NCBI GenBank assembly: GCA_036015235.1
Contig: CP107926.1
Location: 3,848,001-3,912,000, forward strand
Origin: Streptomyces sp. NBC_00433
GTDB taxonomy: Bacteria; Actinomycetota; Actinomycetes; Streptomycetales; Streptomycetaceae
Direction of reading: 5' to 3'
DNA: 64,000 nt
Shown here in pieces: positions 9,253-18,740 of the stretch (positions are counted from its first letter, which is position 1; the number at the start of each line of letters is the position of its first letter). Under the pieces are notes generated by a model that saw only the letters and a list, made by a program, of their open reading frames with translations, did no database searches and had not been told where the DNA came from. The translations under genes were made by a program, and so were the position numbers.

Positions 9253-9813
9253 TCAGTTCTCCTTGAACGGGAAGCCGAGGTGACGAAGCAGGGCACGACC
9301 CTCGTCGTCGTTGGTCGCCGTGGTGACCACGGTGATGTCCATGCCCCGGACCCGGTCGATCTTGTCCTGGTCGATCTCGTGGAACATGACCTGCTCCGTG
9401 AGACCGAAGGTGTAGTTGCCCCGGCCGTCGAACTGCTTCGGCGACAGGCCGCGGAAGTCGCGGATACGCGGCAGCGCCAGCGACAGCAGCCGGTCCAGGA
9501 ACTCCCACATGCGGTCGCCGCGCAGCGTGACGTGCGCGCCGATCGGCTGACCCTCACGCAGCTTGAACTGCGCGATGGACTTGCGGGCCTTGGTGACCTG
9601 CGGCTTCTGGCCGGTGATCGTGGCGAGGTCGCGGATGGCGCCCTCGATCAGCTTGGAGTCGCGGGCGGCGTCGCCCACACCCATGTTGACCACGATCTTG
9701 GTCAGGCCGGGGATCTGCATGACGTTCTCGTAGGAGAACTGGTCACGCATCTTGCCCGCGATCTCCTCGCGGTAACGCGCCTTGAGACGCGGTGAAGTGG
9801 TGGTGGCAGTCAT
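9253..9813 (-). CDS. rplE: 50S ribosomal protein L5
   Basis: 5S rRNA-binding protein of the central protuberance that also contacts S13 and P-site tRNA. It has 186 residues; the N-terminal [20 protein letters not shown] precedes the L5 signature [20 protein letters not shown], and [20 protein letters not shown] lies in the C-terminal half. The ATG at 9813 shares one base with the rplX stop. Confidence 0.96.
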   Translation of the reverse strand: MTATTTSPRLKARYREEIAGKMRDQFSYENVMQIPGLTKIVVNMGVGDAARDSKLIEGAIRDLATITGQKPQVTKARKSIAQFKLREGQPIGAHVTLRGDRMWEFLDRLLSLALPRIRDFRGLSPKQFDGRGNYTFGLTEQVMFHEIDQDKIDRVRGMDITVVTTATNDDEGRALLRHLGFPFKEN

Positions 9814-10136
9814 CAGATGTCCTCACCGGTCCGCTTGGCAACGCGGATCTTGTTGCCCTCGTCGTCGAAGCGGTAGCCGACGCGGGTCACGACCTTCTTG
9901 CCGTCCTTCTCAACAACCAGCTGCACGTTGCTGACGTGGACGGGCGCCTCGGTCGTGATGATGCCGCCGGTCTTCGAACCGCGGTCGGTCGCGCCGGCCT
10001 TGGTGTGCTTCTTGACCCGGTTGACACCCTCGACGAGGACGCGGTCCAGAGCGGGGTAGGCCACGATGACCTTGCCCTGCTTGCCCTTGTCCTTACCGGT
10101 GATGACCTGGACCAGGTCGCCCTTCTTGATCTTCAT
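9813..10136 (-). CDS. rplX: 50S ribosomal protein L24
   Basis: Assembly-initiator protein of the large subunit. The 107-residue product begins [20 protein letters not shown], a classic KOW motif ([13 protein letters not shown] at about residues 12-24). ATG at 10136, three bases after rplN; its stop overlaps the rplE start by one base. Normal length and position. Confidence 0.96.
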   Translation of the reverse strand: MKIKKGDLVQVITGKDKGKQGKVIVAYPALDRVLVEGVNRVKKHTKAGATDRGSKTGGIITTEAPVHVSNVQLVVEKDGKKVVTRVGYRFDDEGNKIRVAKRTGEDI

Positions 10137-10139
10137 CGG

Positions 10140-10508
10140 TTACAGCACCTCCGGCGCGAGCGAGACGATCTTCATGAACTTCTTCTCGCGCAGCTCACGG
10201 CCCACCGGGCCGAAGATACGGGTGCCGCGGGGGTCGCCGTCGTTCTTGAGGATGACGGCGGCGTTCTCGTCGAACCGGATGTACGAGCCGTCGGCACGAC
10301 GGCGCTCCTTGACAGTCCGGACGATGACCGCCTTGACGACCTCGCCCTTCTTCACGTTGCCACCGGGGATCGCGTCCTTGACGGTGGCGACGATGACGTC
10401 ACCGATTCCCGCGTAGCGGCGACCCGAACCACCGAGAACACGGATGCAGAGGATCTCCTTGGCACCGGTGTTGTCAGCAATACGGAGTCGCGACTCCTGC
10501 TGGATCAC
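10140..10508 (-). CDS. rplN: 50S ribosomal protein L14
   Basis: Large-subunit protein at the inter-subunit interface, also the docking site of the silencing factor RsfS. The 122-residue product [20 protein letters not shown] to IVSLAPEVL is full length, with the signature around [23 protein letters not shown] at 10508. A 121-nt gap with a hairpin separates it from rpsQ. Confidence 0.97.
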   Translation of the reverse strand: MIQQESRLRIADNTGAKEILCIRVLGGSGRRYAGIGDVIVATVKDAIPGGNVKKGEVVKAVIVRTVKERRRADGSYIRFDENAAVILKNDGDPRGTRIFGPVGRELREKKFMKIVSLAPEVL

Positions 10509-10595
10509 GTCTATCTCCTGATGTGTCGCGTCGGTTCCCGGCGAGGGGGCCGCTGCCTCGCGGTGCGGCCCCGCCGCCGAGCCTGACGGAACGGT

Positions 10596-10617
10596 CCTGA
10601 GCGGATACCCGCTCAGG
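10596..10617 (-). terminator. hairpin after rpsQ
   Basis: Nine-bp perfect stem CCTGAGCGG / CCGCTCAGG with an ATAC tetraloop, starting 12 nt downstream of the rpsQ stop. No U-tract. The rest of the 121-nt rpsQ–rplN gap is GC-rich with further weak pairing. Probably an attenuator or stability element at the S10/spc junction. Confidence 0.5.
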
Positions 10618-10629
10618 GATTACTCGGCC

Positions 10630-10917
10630 TTACTTGGCCTTCTCAAGGATCTCCACGACGCGCCACCGCTTCGTGGCGGAGGTCGGCCGGGTCTCCATGA
10701 GGAGGACCCGGTCGCCGATGCCCGCGGCGTTCTGCTCGTCGTGCGCCTTCAGCTTGTTGGTGCGGCGGATGACCTTGCCGTACAGGGCGTGCTTGACGCG
10801 GTCCTCGACGGCGACCACTACGGTCTTGTCCATCTTGTCGCTGACCACCAGGCCCTCACGGGTCTTGCGGAAGCCGCGCTGCTCGGTGCTGGTCTCAGTC
10901 ACATTCTTCTCGCTCAT
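10630..10917 (-). CDS. rpsQ: 30S ribosomal protein S17
   Basis: Primary 16S rRNA-binding OB-fold protein. It has 95 residues with a short actinobacterial N-terminal extension ([20 protein letters not shown]) before the core [20 protein letters not shown] and ending [20 protein letters not shown]. The ATG at 10917 shares one base with the rpmC stop. It is the last gene of the S10 section; the following hairpin marks the boundary to the spc section. Confidence 0.96.
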   Translation of the reverse strand: MSEKNVTETSTEQRGFRKTREGLVVSDKMDKTVVVAVEDRVKHALYGKVIRRTNKLKAHDEQNAAGIGDRVLLMETRPTSATKRWRVVEILEKAK

Positions 10918-11150
10918 CAGGCGCTCTCCACCGTCTCCACCGTCTCGATGCCCAGCTCGCGCTCACGCATGAGGGTGTAGATCCGGGCGATGTCCTTGCG
11001 GACGACCCTGAGCCGGCCGTTGTTCTCCAGCTGCCCGGTGGCCGCCTGGAAGCGGAGGTTGAAAAGCTCCTCCTTGGCCTCGCGCAGCTTGCCGACGAGC
11101 TCCTCGTCGCCGAGCTGGCGCAGCTCGGTCGCCTTGGTACCGGCCGCCAT
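10917..11150 (-). CDS. rpmC: 50S ribosomal protein L29
   Basis: Two-helix protein near the tunnel exit where SRP and trigger factor dock. The ATG at 11150 gives 77 residues starting [20 protein letters not shown]; a GTG one codon upstream would also work and would overlap the rplP stop by four bases. Core motif [18 protein letters not shown] is present. The ATG shares one base with the rplP TGA, so translation is coupled either way. Confidence 0.94.
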   Translation of the reverse strand: MAAGTKATELRQLGDEELVGKLREAKEELFNLRFQAATGQLENNGRLRVVRKDIARIYTLMRERELGIETVETVESA

Positions 11151-11569
11151 CACGACTCACCTGCCTCGCGCCGCACGATGCGGCACTTCATCGGAAGCTT
11201 GTGCGCGGCGCGGGTGAGCGCCTCGCGGGCAACCTTCTCGTTCGGGAAGGACAGCTCGAACATCACCCGACCGGGCTTGACGTTCGCGATCCACCACTCG
11301 GGAGAACCCTTACCGGAACCCATGCGGGTTTCGGCCGGCTTCTTCGTCAGCGGACGGTCCGGGTAGATGTTGATCCAGACCTTGCCGCCGCGCTTGATGT
11401 GCCGGGTGATGGAGATACGAGCGGACTCGATCTGCCGGTTGGTCACATACGCGGGAGTGACGGCCTGCAGGCCGTACTCGCCGAACGCCAGCTCCGTGCC
11501 GCCCTTGGCCATGCCACGGCGGGTGGGGTGGTGCTGCTTGCGGTGCTTGACCCTGCGGGGGATCAGCAT
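11150..11569 (-). CDS. rplP: 50S ribosomal protein L16
   Basis: Large-subunit protein shaping the A site. The 139-residue product [20 protein letters not shown] to [12 protein letters not shown] contains the two L16 signatures ([40 protein letters not shown]). ATG at 11569, five bases after rpsC. Normal length. Confidence 0.97.
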   Translation of the reverse strand: MLIPRRVKHRKQHHPTRRGMAKGGTELAFGEYGLQAVTPAYVTNRQIESARISITRHIKRGGKVWINIYPDRPLTKKPAETRMGSGKGSPEWWIANVKPGRVMFELSFPNEKVAREALTRAAHKLPMKCRIVRREAGES

Positions 11570-11574
11570 GGTAC

Positions 11575-12402
11575 TTAGCCTTCCGTTCCGGGGGTCTCCG
11601 CGGCCGGGGCCTCAGGAGCGGCGGTCTCGGCGGGCTTGCCCGCCGGGGCACCTTCCTGGGGACGACGACCACGGCCACCGCGCTCGCCACCGCGGCGCTG
11701 CGGACGCTCGTTGCCACCACCGCGGGCCGGACGGTTGCCCGCCCTGGCGGCCGCGTTGTCGGCACGGACCTCGGCGATGTTCTTGACGTCGCCCTTGTAG
11801 ATCCACACCTTCACGCCGATACGGCCGAAGGTGGTCTTGGCCTCGAAGAAGCCGTAGTCCACGTTGGCCCGCAGCGTGTGCAGCGGGACGCGGCCCTCGC
11901 GGTAGAACTCCGAGCGGGACATCTCGGCGCCGCCGAGACGGCCGCCGCACTGGATCTTGATGCCCTTGGCGCCGGCCTTCAGCGTGCCCTGCATGCTCTT
12001 GCGCATGGCACGGCGGAAGGAGACGCGGGAGGACAGCTGCTCGGCGACGGCCTGGGCCACCAGCTGAGCGTCCATCTCGGGGTTCTTGACCTCGAGGATG
12101 TTCAGCTGGACCTGCTTGCCGGTCAGCTTCTCCAGGTCGCCGCGGATGCGGTCGGCCTCCGCGCCGCGGCGGCCGATGACGATGCCCGGACGCGCGGTGT
12201 GGATGTCGACGCGGACGCGGTCACGGGTGCGCTCGATCTCCACCTTGGAGATGCCGGCGCGCTCCATGCCCTGCGTCATCATCTTGCGGATGGCCACGTC
12301 TTCCTTGACGTAGTCCTTGTACAGCTTGTCGGCGTACCACCGGGACTTGAAGTCCGTGGTGATGCCGAGCCGGAACCCGTAAGGGTTAACCTTCTGGCCC
12401 AT
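11575..12402 (-). CDS. rpsC: 30S ribosomal protein S3
   Basis: Lines the mRNA entry tunnel with S4 and S5. It has 275 residues: the KH domain (about 40-110, [20 protein letters not shown]), the conserved C-terminal domain with [20 protein letters not shown], and a long low-complexity Arg/Gly then Ala/Pro/Glu tail from about residue 215, common in Streptomyces S3. The ATG at 12402 shares one base with the rplV stop. Confidence 0.96.
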   Translation of the reverse strand: MGQKVNPYGFRLGITTDFKSRWYADKLYKDYVKEDVAIRKMMTQGMERAGISKVEIERTRDRVRVDIHTARPGIVIGRRGAEADRIRGDLEKLTGKQVQLNILEVKNPEMDAQLVAQAVAEQLSSRVSFRRAMRKSMQGTLKAGAKGIKIQCGGRLGGAEMSRSEFYREGRVPLHTLRANVDYGFFEAKTTFGRIGVKVWIYKGDVKNIAEVRADNAAARAGNRPARGGGNERPQRRGGERGGRGRRPQEGAPAGKPAETAAPEAPAAETPGTEG

Positions 12403-12749
12403 TACCGGGTCCCTTCCTTGCTGGCGACGACCACGGTGATGTGGCTGGTCCGCTTGCGGATCCGGTAGGCACGGCCCTGGGCGCGCGGCCGGAACCGCTT
12501 CAGGGTCGGGCCCTCGTCCACGTACGCCTCGCTGATGTACAGCGACTCGGCGTCCGTGTGGTCGTAGTTGTGCGCGGCGTTGGCGATGGCGCTGTCGAGC
12601 ACCTTGCCGACCGGCTCGCTCGCGGCCTGCGGGGTGAAACGCAGGACCGCCTGAGCCTCCGTGGCATTCATGCCACGGATGAGGTCCACCACACGGCGGG
12701 CCTTCATGGGCGTGACGCGGATGTACCGCGCCTGGGCCCTGGCTTCCAT
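12402..12749 (-). CDS. rplV: 50S ribosomal protein L22
   Basis: Exit-tunnel protein; its beta-hairpin forms part of the tunnel wall and macrolide site. The conserved start [20 protein letters not shown] is the ATG at 12749, giving 115 residues; a further in-frame ATG 30 bases upstream adds an unconserved [10 protein letters not shown] and is less likely. The tunnel hairpin signature [20 protein letters not shown] is intact. It lies 44 nt after rpsS. Confidence 0.95.
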   Translation of the reverse strand: MEARAQARYIRVTPMKARRVVDLIRGMNATEAQAVLRFTPQAASEPVGKVLDSAIANAAHNYDHTDAESLYISEAYVDEGPTLKRFRPRAQGRAYRIRKRTSHITVVVASKEGTR

Positions 12750-12793
12750 GGTCGTCCCTTCAGTGTCTGTCTTCGTCACGGTTTTCAGCCCGC

Positions 12794-13075
12794 TCAGCGA
12801 CGCCGCGACTTGCGGTCGTCCTTCTCGTGCCCGCGGAAGGTGCGGGTCGGTGCGAACTCGCCGAGCTTGTGGCCGACCATCGACTCAGTGACAAACACCG
12901 GGACGTGCTTACGGCCGTCGTGCACCGCGATCGTGTGGCCCAGCATCGCCGGGATGATCATCGAGCGGCGGGACCAGGTCTTGATGACGTTCTTGGTGCC
13001 TGCTTCGTTCTGGACGTCCACCTTCTTGATCAGGTGGTCGTCGACGAAGGGCCCCTTCTTGAGACTGCGCGGCAT
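12794..13075 (-). CDS. rpsS: 30S ribosomal protein S19
   Basis: Head protein of the small subunit, partner of S13. The 93 residues [20 protein letters not shown] … [20 protein letters not shown] include the family signature near HNGRK-type positions ([20 protein letters not shown]). ATG at 13075, 12 nt after rplB. Normal. Confidence 0.97.
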   Translation of the reverse strand: MPRSLKKGPFVDDHLIKKVDVQNEAGTKNVIKTWSRRSMIIPAMLGHTIAVHDGRKHVPVFVTESMVGHKLGEFAPTRTFRGHEKDDRKSRRR

Positions 13076-13087
13076 CTAAACCCGCTC

Positions 13088-13924
13088 CTAGCGCTTCTTG
13101 TTCGTCTTGCGGCGGCGGACGATGTACTTGCTCGATGCCTTCTTCGGCGAGCGCGTACGACCTTCCTTCTGACCCCACGGGGAGACCGGGTGGCGACCAC
13201 CGGAGGTCTTGCCCTCACCACCACCGTGCGGGTGGTCCACCGGGTTCATGGCGACACCGCGGACGGTCGGGCGTACGCCCTTCCAGCGCATACGGCCGGC
13301 CTTGCCCCAGTTGATGTTCGACTGCTCGGCGTTGCCGACCTCGCCGATGGTGGCGCGGCAGCGGACGTCGACCATCCGGACCTCGCCGGACGGCATACGA
13401 AGGGTGGCCATGGTGCCCTCCTTCGCCAGCAGCTGGACCGAAGCGCCCGCGGAGCGGGAGATCTTCGCGCCGCCGCCGGGCCGCAGCTCGATCGCGTGGA
13501 TCGTGGTACCCACCGGGATGTTGCGCAGCGGCAGGTTGTTGCCCGGCTTGATGTCGGCGTTGGGGCCGTTCTCGATCCGGTCGCCCTGCTGGAGCTTCGC
13601 GGGGGCGAGGATGTAGCGCTTCTCGCCGTCCGCGTAGTGCAGCAGCGCGATGCGCGCGGTGCGGTTGGGGTCGTACTCGATGTGCGCGACCTTGGCGGGC
13701 ACGCCGTCCTTGTCGTGCCGACGGAAGTCGATGACACGGTAGGCGCGCTTGTGGCCACCACCCTGGTGGCGAACGGTCACACGACCGGCGTTGTTACGGC
13801 CGCCCTTGCTGTGCAGCGGGCGGACCAGCGACTTCTCCGGCGTGGACCGCGTGATCTCGACAAAGTCGGCGACGCTGGAGCCACGACGGCCCGGGGTCGT
13901 CGGCTTGTACTTGCGGATACCCAT
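13088..13924 (-). CDS. rplB: 50S ribosomal protein L2
   Basis: Large-subunit protein essential for subunit association and peptidyl-transferase assembly. The 278-residue product starts [20 protein letters not shown]; the L2 signature [20 protein letters not shown] near the C-terminus carries the critical His. ATG at 13924, 46 nt after rplW. Full length, ordinary codon use. Confidence 0.97.
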   Translation of the reverse strand: MGIRKYKPTTPGRRGSSVADFVEITRSTPEKSLVRPLHSKGGRNNAGRVTVRHQGGGHKRAYRVIDFRRHDKDGVPAKVAHIEYDPNRTARIALLHYADGEKRYILAPAKLQQGDRIENGPNADIKPGNNLPLRNIPVGTTIHAIELRPGGGAKISRSAGASVQLLAKEGTMATLRMPSGEVRMVDVRCRATIGEVGNAEQSNINWGKAGRMRWKGVRPTVRGVAMNPVDHPHGGGEGKTSGGRHPVSPWGQKEGRTRSPKKASSKYIVRRRKTNKKR

Positions 13925-13970
13925 TTCTCAGTCCTCGGATGATTCCGGACTTCTGAACGGCCAGCCTCCG

Positions 13971-14297
13971 TTAGGAGACCGGGCCGCCGAAGATGTCGAT
14001 TCGGTCGCCCTCGGCGAGGGTCACGATGGCGCGCTTGGTGTTGGCCCGCTTGCCGAAACCGGTACGGGTCCGCTTGCGCTTGCCCTGCCGGTTGATCGTG
14101 TTGACCCCGGTGACCTTGACCTGGAAGACCGTCTCGACGGCCTGCTTGATCTGGGTCTTGTTGGCACGCGGGTCGACGACGAACGTGTACTTGTTCTCGT
14201 CGAGCAGCGCGTAGCTCTTCTCGGAGACCACCGGCTTGATCAGCAGGTCACGGGGGTCCGTGAAGGTCTTGCTGGTGATCACGGTCTGCTCGGCCAT
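13971..14297 (-). CDS. rplW: 50S ribosomal protein L23
   Basis: Tunnel-exit protein and docking site for trigger factor and SRP. The 108-residue product shows [20 protein letters not shown] and the conserved [20 protein letters not shown]. The ATG at 14297 shares its last base with the rplD stop (TGATG), so rplD and rplW are coupled. Confidence 0.96.
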   Translation of the reverse strand: MAEQTVITSKTFTDPRDLLIKPVVSEKSYALLDENKYTFVVDPRANKTQIKQAVETVFQVKVTGVNTINRQGKRKRTRTGFGKRANTKRAIVTLAEGDRIDIFGGPVS

Positions 14298-14971
14298 CAG
14301 GCGTCGCTCCCTTCCAGCTCGGCCGCGTCGACGATTTCGACGTCCTCGACACCGGCGCCGGTGAAGCGGTCGAACGCGGCCTTGGTGAAGACCACGTCGT
14401 CGGAGACGAGCACGTCGTACGTGTTCAGCTGACCGGCCTCCAGGATGTGCACCTGGGGCAGGTTGCGTGCGGACAGCCAGCCGGCCTCGTCGGCCCGCTC
14501 GATGACCAGGAGCACGTTCTTGCGCTCGCTGATCTTGCCGAGCAGCGTCTTGGCGGCCTTGGTGGACGGCGTCGCACCGTCGATCACGCCGGAGACGACG
14601 TGAATGCGGTTGTGCCGCGCCCGGTCGGTCAGGGCGCCGCGCAGGGCGGCCCTGATCATCTTCTTCGGGGTGCGCTGCGAGTAGTCGCGCGGTACCGGAC
14701 CGTGCACGACGCCACCGCCGGCGAACTGCGGCGCGCGGGTCGAGCCCTGGCGGGCACGACCGGTGCCCTTCTGGCGGTACGGCTTGCGGCCACCACCGCG
14801 GACCTCGCCACGCGTCTTGACCTTGTGCGTGCCCTGACGGGCCGCGGCCAGCTGCGCGACGACGACCTGGTGGATCAGCGGGATGCTGACCTTGGCGTCG
14901 AAGATCTCAGCCGGGAGCTCTACGGTCCCGGTCGTGTCGCCCGCGGGCGACAGGATGTCAATGGTGCTCAT
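14297..14971 (-). CDS. rplD: 50S ribosomal protein L4
   Basis: Lines the exit tunnel; in E. coli it also represses the S10 operon by binding its leader. The correct ATG is at 14971 ([20 protein letters not shown]), giving 224 residues; longer in-frame sequence upstream overlaps rplC and is not conserved. The tunnel loop ([20 protein letters not shown]) is present. It follows rplC by 4 nt. Whether L4 autoregulation operates here is unknown; the rpsJ leader lacks an obvious E. coli-like structure. Confidence 0.96.
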   Translation of the reverse strand: MSTIDILSPAGDTTGTVELPAEIFDAKVSIPLIHQVVVAQLAAARQGTHKVKTRGEVRGGGRKPYRQKGTGRARQGSTRAPQFAGGGVVHGPVPRDYSQRTPKKMIRAALRGALTDRARHNRIHVVSGVIDGATPSTKAAKTLLGKISERKNVLLVIERADEAGWLSARNLPQVHILEAGQLNTYDVLVSDDVVFTKAAFDRFTGAGVEDVEIVDAAELEGSDA

Positions 14972-14975
14972 ATCC

Positions 14976-15620
14976 TCAAGCCCCCTTGGCCGCGGTGCGG
15001 ACCAGGACGAGGCCGCCGTTCGGGCCCGGGACGGCGCCCTTGATGAGGAGCAGTCCCTTCTCCGCGTCAACGGCGTGGACGGTCAGGTTCTGAGTGGTGA
15101 CCCGCTCGTTGCCCATACGGCCCGCCATGCGCATGCCCTTGAAGACACGCCCAGGGGTGGCGCAGCCGCCGATGGAGCCCGGCGAGCGGTGCTTGCGCTG
15201 GACGCCGTGGCCGGCGCCGAGGCCCTTGAAGTTGTGACGCTTCATGACACCGGCGAAGCCCTTGCCCTTGCTCTTGCCGGTCACGTCCACCTTGATGCCG
15301 GCCTCGAACACCTCTGCGGTGATCTCCTGGCCGAGCGTGTACGTGGCCGCGTCCGCGGTACGCAGCTCCACCAGGTGGCGGCGGGGGGTGACGTCGGCCT
15401 TGGCGAAGTGGCCCTTGAGGGGCTTGTTCACCTTGCGCGGGTCGATCTCGCCGAAGGCGATCTGGACCGACTCGTAGCCGTCGGCGTCATTCGTACGGAC
15501 CTGGGTCACGACGTTCGGGCCGGCCTTGACCACGGTCACCGGGACGACACGGTTGTTCTCGTCCCAGACCTGGGTCATGCCGAGCTTCTCGCCCAGGATG
15601 CCCTTGATCTGCTTGGTCAT
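14976..15620 (-). CDS. rplC: 50S ribosomal protein L3
   Basis: Early-assembly large-subunit protein reaching toward the peptidyl-transferase centre. The 214-residue product begins [20 protein letters not shown] and contains the signature [20 protein letters not shown] followed by [20 protein letters not shown] with the modified-Gln region neighbourhood. ATG at 15620, 13 nt after rpsJ. Confidence 0.97.
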   Translation of the reverse strand: MTKQIKGILGEKLGMTQVWDENNRVVPVTVVKAGPNVVTQVRTNDADGYESVQIAFGEIDPRKVNKPLKGHFAKADVTPRRHLVELRTADAATYTLGQEITAEVFEAGIKVDVTGKSKGKGFAGVMKRHNFKGLGAGHGVQRKHRSPGSIGGCATPGRVFKGMRMAGRMGNERVTTQNLTVHAVDAEKGLLLIKGAVPGPNGGLVLVRTAAKGA

Positions 15621-15633
15621 CTTTCCGCGCCTC

Positions 15634-15942
15634 TCAGAGCTTGATCTCGATGTCGACGCCGGCCGGAAGGTCCAGGCGCATCAACGAGTCAACGGTCTTG
15701 GGCGTCGGGTCGAGGATGTCGATCAGGCGCTTGTGCGTGCGCATCTCGAAGTGCTCGCGCGAGTCCTTGTACTTGTGCGGCGACTTGATGACGCAGTACA
15801 CGTTCTTCTCAGTGGGCAGCGGCACCGGGCCCGCGACCTGCGCACCAGTACGCGTCACCGTCTCGACGATCTTCTTCGCCGAGGAGTCGATGACTTCGTG
15901 GTCGTAGGCCTTGAGCCGGATGCGGATCTTCTGTCCCGCCAT
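15634..15942 (-). CDS. rpsJ: 30S ribosomal protein S10 / NusE
   Basis: Head protein of the 30S subunit that doubles as transcription factor NusE, bridging NusG and the ribosome or forming antitermination complexes with NusB. The 102-residue product is [20 protein letters not shown] … [12 protein letters not shown], starting at the ATG 15942; open frame upstream is not conserved. It is the first gene of the S10 operon, with a 27-nt hairpin element (15991-16017) in its leader that is shared with rpsL. Confidence 0.97.
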   Translation of the reverse strand: MAGQKIRIRLKAYDHEVIDSSAKKIVETVTRTGAQVAGPVPLPTEKNVYCVIKSPHKYKDSREHFEMRTHKRLIDILDPTPKTVDSLMRLDLPAGVDIEIKL

Positions 15943-16449
15943 GGCTACTCCGTAGTCCTTGTCTCTATTCAGCTCCGGCATCCGCTTGCTCCGACCCACG
16001 CGGTCGGGCGTGTCGCGCCCCTCGCCATGATTTTCCGCATGCGGAATTCCCTGACCAGGGGGTTGCGTGGGAGAAATCACCCACCGGATGCCTGGTCGGA
16101 GCCGCACTGACACTTCCCGGAAGATTCCCGTACGTCCGCCCCAGCGCTGCCCACCTGGGCAGTTAAGGCGACGAGTACCGTGGGACTCGCTTCCGGTCCT
16201 CCCGACGGGAGGCGCGCAGCATCGGCGCTCGACCGAGCAACTTGGGCAGTCTGCCATACGGCCCGTGGTCCGCGCCAATCGAGCCGGGTAGCTTACCCCT
16301 CCGTGGTGACGGGCCAAACCTGCCCTCCTACGCCCCCCTGGTACTCCCGATTCACCCGTAAGAGGGACATCAGCGGCATTACCGTCACAAGCGACGCGGC
16401 GCGCTGGTCATAGAGGTGTCACCTCACGTCACGACGCAAGGACACCGCC
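15943..16449. other. 507-bp divergent upstream region of rpsJ and the AhpD-like gene
   Basis: No gene is supported here. It contains the shared leader hairpin (15991-16017), a perfect 14-bp palindrome TTCCGCATGCGGAA (16033-16046), and an inverted repeat CTGCCCA/TGGGCAG (16147-16162). A weak minus-strand promoter, TTGGCC (16312-16317) with 16 nt to TAAGCT (16290-16295), could serve rpsJ, but would make a leader of about 340 nt. Promoter assignment is therefore uncertain. Confidence 0.5.
15991..16017 (-). promoter_or_regulatory. leader hairpin element shared with rpsL
   Basis: A 27-nt block whose core folds as CCGACC/GGTCGG with a 5-nt loop, flanked by CGCGACAC on its 5' side in the mRNA. It ends 48 nt before the rpsJ start codon. 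The block at 46304-46330 differs at one base and lies exactly 48 nt before rpsL. Such identity in otherwise unrelated leaders suggests a bound factor or an antitermination/attenuation role. Confidence 0.65.
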
Positions 16450-16923
16450 ATGAGCGCCCGGCTGAACCTCCTCGACACCCCCGCCGTCGCCACCTCCCTC
16501 AAACACATCACCAGCGCGGGCCGCGGCCTGAAGGACTCGACGGTCCCGCCCGCGACCCAGGAGCTGGTCCGCATCCGCGCCAGCCAGATCAACGGCTGCG
16601 GCTTCTGCCTCGACATGCACACCAAGGACGCCGCCGCGGCCGGCGAGACCCCCGAGCGCCTCCACATGATCGCCGCCTGGCGCGAGGCCACCGTCTTCAC
16701 CGACGCCGAGCGCGCCGCCCTCGAACTGGCCGAACAGGGCACCCGCATCTCCGACACCGCCGGCGGCGTCACCGACGAGGCCTGGGCGACCGCGGCCAAG
16801 CACTACGACGACCACGAGCTGGCCGCCCTGGTCGGCATGATCGCCGTGATCAACGCCTTCAACCGCCTGAACGTCATGATCCAGCAGCCGGCCGGCGCCT
16901 ACGAGCCGGGCATGTTCGGCTGA
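16450..16923 (+). CDS. AhpD-like carboxymuconolactone decarboxylase-family protein
   Basis: A 157-residue protein of the AhpD/CMD alkylhydroperoxidase-like fold. The redox motif CGFCLDMH (about residues 50-57) has the CxxC…H arrangement used for peroxide reduction, inside a stretch typical of the family (ELVRIRASQINGCGFCLDMH). The rest is helical, ending NAFNRLNVMIQQPAG. The ATG at 16450 is preceded by AAGGA. It is transcribed divergently from rpsJ and followed by a hairpin. The physiological substrate is unknown. Confidence 0.88.
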   Translation: MSARLNLLDTPAVATSLKHITSAGRGLKDSTVPPATQELVRIRASQINGCGFCLDMHTKDAAAAGETPERLHMIAAWREATVFTDAERAALELAEQGTRISDTAGGVTDEAWATAAKHYDDHELAALVGMIAVINAFNRLNVMIQQPAGAYEPGMFG

Positions 16924-16930
16924 ACCTTGG

Positions 16931-16950
16931 CCGCCGGGAACGGCCGGCGG
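16931..16950 (+). terminator. hairpin after the AhpD-like gene
   Basis: CCGCCGG / CCGGCGG stem with a 6-nt loop, 8 nt after the stop codon. No U-tract. A separate inverted repeat, ACATAC/GTATGT (16955-16973), follows and may belong to the promoter of the next gene. Confidence 0.45.
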
Positions 16951-17049
16951 GACAACATACGAGACTGGTATGTGGTTCCGCCGCCGTGACATCCTGACCA
17001 CGAGAGTGCCCCGATTCGTCACCGGCTTCCGCGGGAGGTGAGCGTCGCG

Positions 17050-17625
17050 ATGAGCAGTGCCGTGCCGCAGTGGATGTACCCGCCGCGCGACAGCGGCTGG
17101 GAGGCGGCCGACCTCGACCTGCTTCCTCCGGACGCCCCCCGCCACATCGAACTGCTCGACGGAGCGCTGATCTTCAACATGTCTCCGCAGCGAAGCCGGC
17201 ACGACCGGGTGATCCGCAGGCTCACCGCGGCGCTGGAGGCCGTCGCCCCCGCGGGATGGACGGTCGAGGCGCAGATGACCGTCACGCTCGGCCGACGCAC
17301 CCGCCCCGAGCCCGACGTGATCGTGGCATCGGTGCCGTACGCGCCCGAGCGGACCAGCTTCCTCCCTGAGGACGTGTCTTTGGTGGTCGAGGTCGTGCCC
17401 GCCGAGTCCCAGGACCGTGACCGCCGCTACAAGCCAGGCCTCTACGCCGAGGCCGGCATCCGCCACCTGTGGCGTATCGAGGACGAGCAGGGCCTCCCGG
17501 TCATCCACACGTACGAGCTGGACGACACCACCCGCGCCTACGTGGCCACCGCCGTCCACCGCGAGCGCCTGGCCACCACCGTCCCGTTCCGCCTCGACCT
17601 CGTCCCCGCCGGGCTCGCCTGCTGA
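17050..17625 (+). CDS. Uma2 family (DUF820) putative restriction-like endonuclease
   Basis: A 191-residue Uma2-type protein with the PD-(D/E)XK-like fold seen in many actinobacterial and cyanobacterial paralogues of unproven function. Motifs: the HIELLDGALIFNMSPQRSRH N-terminal strand-helix, the Asp of RPEPDVIV and the Glu of LVVEVV as likely metal ligands, and YKPGLYAEAGIRHLWRIE. The ATG at 17050 is 11 nt after GGGAGG; a GTG at 17038 inside that site is less likely. A second, frameshifted Uma2 gene lies at 28.2 kb. Confidence 0.8.
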   Translation: MSSAVPQWMYPPRDSGWEAADLDLLPPDAPRHIELLDGALIFNMSPQRSRHDRVIRRLTAALEAVAPAGWTVEAQMTVTLGRRTRPEPDVIVASVPYAPERTSFLPEDVSLVVEVVPAESQDRDRRYKPGLYAEAGIRHLWRIEDEQGLPVIHTYELDDTTRAYVATAVHRERLATTVPFRLDLVPAGLAC

Positions 17626-17646
17626 CCGTGCCGCCGGGGCTCCTGG

Positions 17647-18126
17647 TCAGGACAGGGTGGAGTCCAGGTCGAGGGGGGTCGGGGGTGGGCCCTGGGTGCG
17701 GACGGTGGTGAGGAGGGACGGGAGCTGGGGCGGCCAGAGTGTGTCGGTGGCGGCTGCCAGCTCGTCCGGGGGCCACCAGCGGCCGCCCTGGATGCGGTCC
17801 GCCGCGTGCTCGGCGGCCAGGTCGCCGACCAGGGCGCGGTGCGGGCCGGACGCGAGGAAGATGTGCTCGTACTGCCGCACCGGCACCCCCGCACGGGTGA
17901 AGTCGTGCTCCCACCGGCAGAGCAGCGGCCCGAGCGGCAGGTCGTCCCACCCGGTCTCCTCCCGCAGTTCGCGCAGCGCCCCCTGCTCGGGACTCTCCCC
18001 CGGTTCGAGGCCCCCACCGGGCGGCGTCCAGTAGACGCCGTCCTCCTGGTTCTCGTACCGGAAGAGGAAGACCGCCCCCGCGGGGTCGGTCACGACAACA
18101 CGGGCGGCCTGCCTGGCGATTCGCAC
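17647..18126 (-). CDS. Nudix hydrolase
   Basis: Hydrolyses a nucleoside-diphosphate-linked substrate, specificity unknown. The Nudix box GGGLEPGESPEQGALRELRE-ETGW (Gx5Ex7REUxEExGU) is complete. The GTG at 18126 (VRIARQAARVVVTD) gives 159 residues and leaves room for the divergent gene at 18206; longer in-frame starts would overlap that gene. It is convergent with the Uma2 gene, separated by 21 nt. Confidence 0.85.
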   Translation of the reverse strand: MRIARQAARVVVTDPAGAVFLFRYENQEDGVYWTPPGGGLEPGESPEQGALRELREETGWDDLPLGPLLCRWEHDFTRAGVPVRQYEHIFLASGPHRALVGDLAAEHAADRIQGGRWWPPDELAAATDTLWPPQLPSLLTTVRTQGPPPTPLDLDSTLS

Positions 18127-18205
18127 GGCCCCAGCCTGCCAGAGCCCGCGCGGCGCGTCCGATTCGTTCAAGAAGCAGCCGCGCGCAGCGGCTAGCGTCG
18201 AAGGC

Positions 18206-18625
18206 ATGAACGGCACCGGCAAGGAATCGCGCCACCTCAGCGTCCGCATCGCCCGGTCGGCGGAGGATGTCTACGACTACGCCGGCGACCCGGCCAACCT
18301 GCCCGCGTGGGCGCACGGGCTCAGCGGGTCCATCAGCCCGTCGGGGCCGGGCGGGGAGTGGGTCGCCGAGTCGCCGATGGGCCGGGTCACCGTCGTCTTC
18401 GCGCCGCGCAACAGCCTGGGCGTCCTCGACCACGACGTGACGCTGCCGACCGGGGAGACGGTCCACAACCCCGTCCGGGTGCTGCCGGACGGCCCCGGCA
18501 GCGAGGTCGTCTTCACCATCCGCCACCGCCCGGACATGACCGACGAGGAATTCGACCGGGACGCCGCGACGGTCGCGGCCGACCTGGACCGCCTCCGGCA
18601 GCTCCTGGAGGCCGCCGGGGCGTGA
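18206..18625 (+). CDS. SRPBCC-like (polyketide cyclase/START fold) protein
   Basis: A 139-residue protein with the SRPBCC pattern: an initial strand (HLSVRIARSAEDVYDYAGDP), then ANLPAWAHGLSGSIS, and a C-terminal helix (DRDAATVAADLDRLRQLLEA). Such proteins bind hydrophobic ligands in a helix-grip fold; no catalytic residues can be assigned. The ATG at 18206 is divergent from the Nudix gene, 79 nt apart, so the promoter region is shared. Function unknown. Confidence 0.75.
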   Translation: MNGTGKESRHLSVRIARSAEDVYDYAGDPANLPAWAHGLSGSISPSGPGGEWVAESPMGRVTVVFAPRNSLGVLDHDVTLPTGETVHNPVRVLPDGPGSEVVFTIRHRPDMTDEEFDRDAATVAADLDRLRQLLEAAGA

Positions 18626-18740
18626 GGCTGCGCGCCGGGGCGGTGGATTCGCGAGGGTGGACCAGGCCTCGACCTCTGCGGTACGCACCCCGACTCCCGC
18701 ACCTCCCTATCCTGTTGGGGCCTAGGGAGGGAGCGCGCGG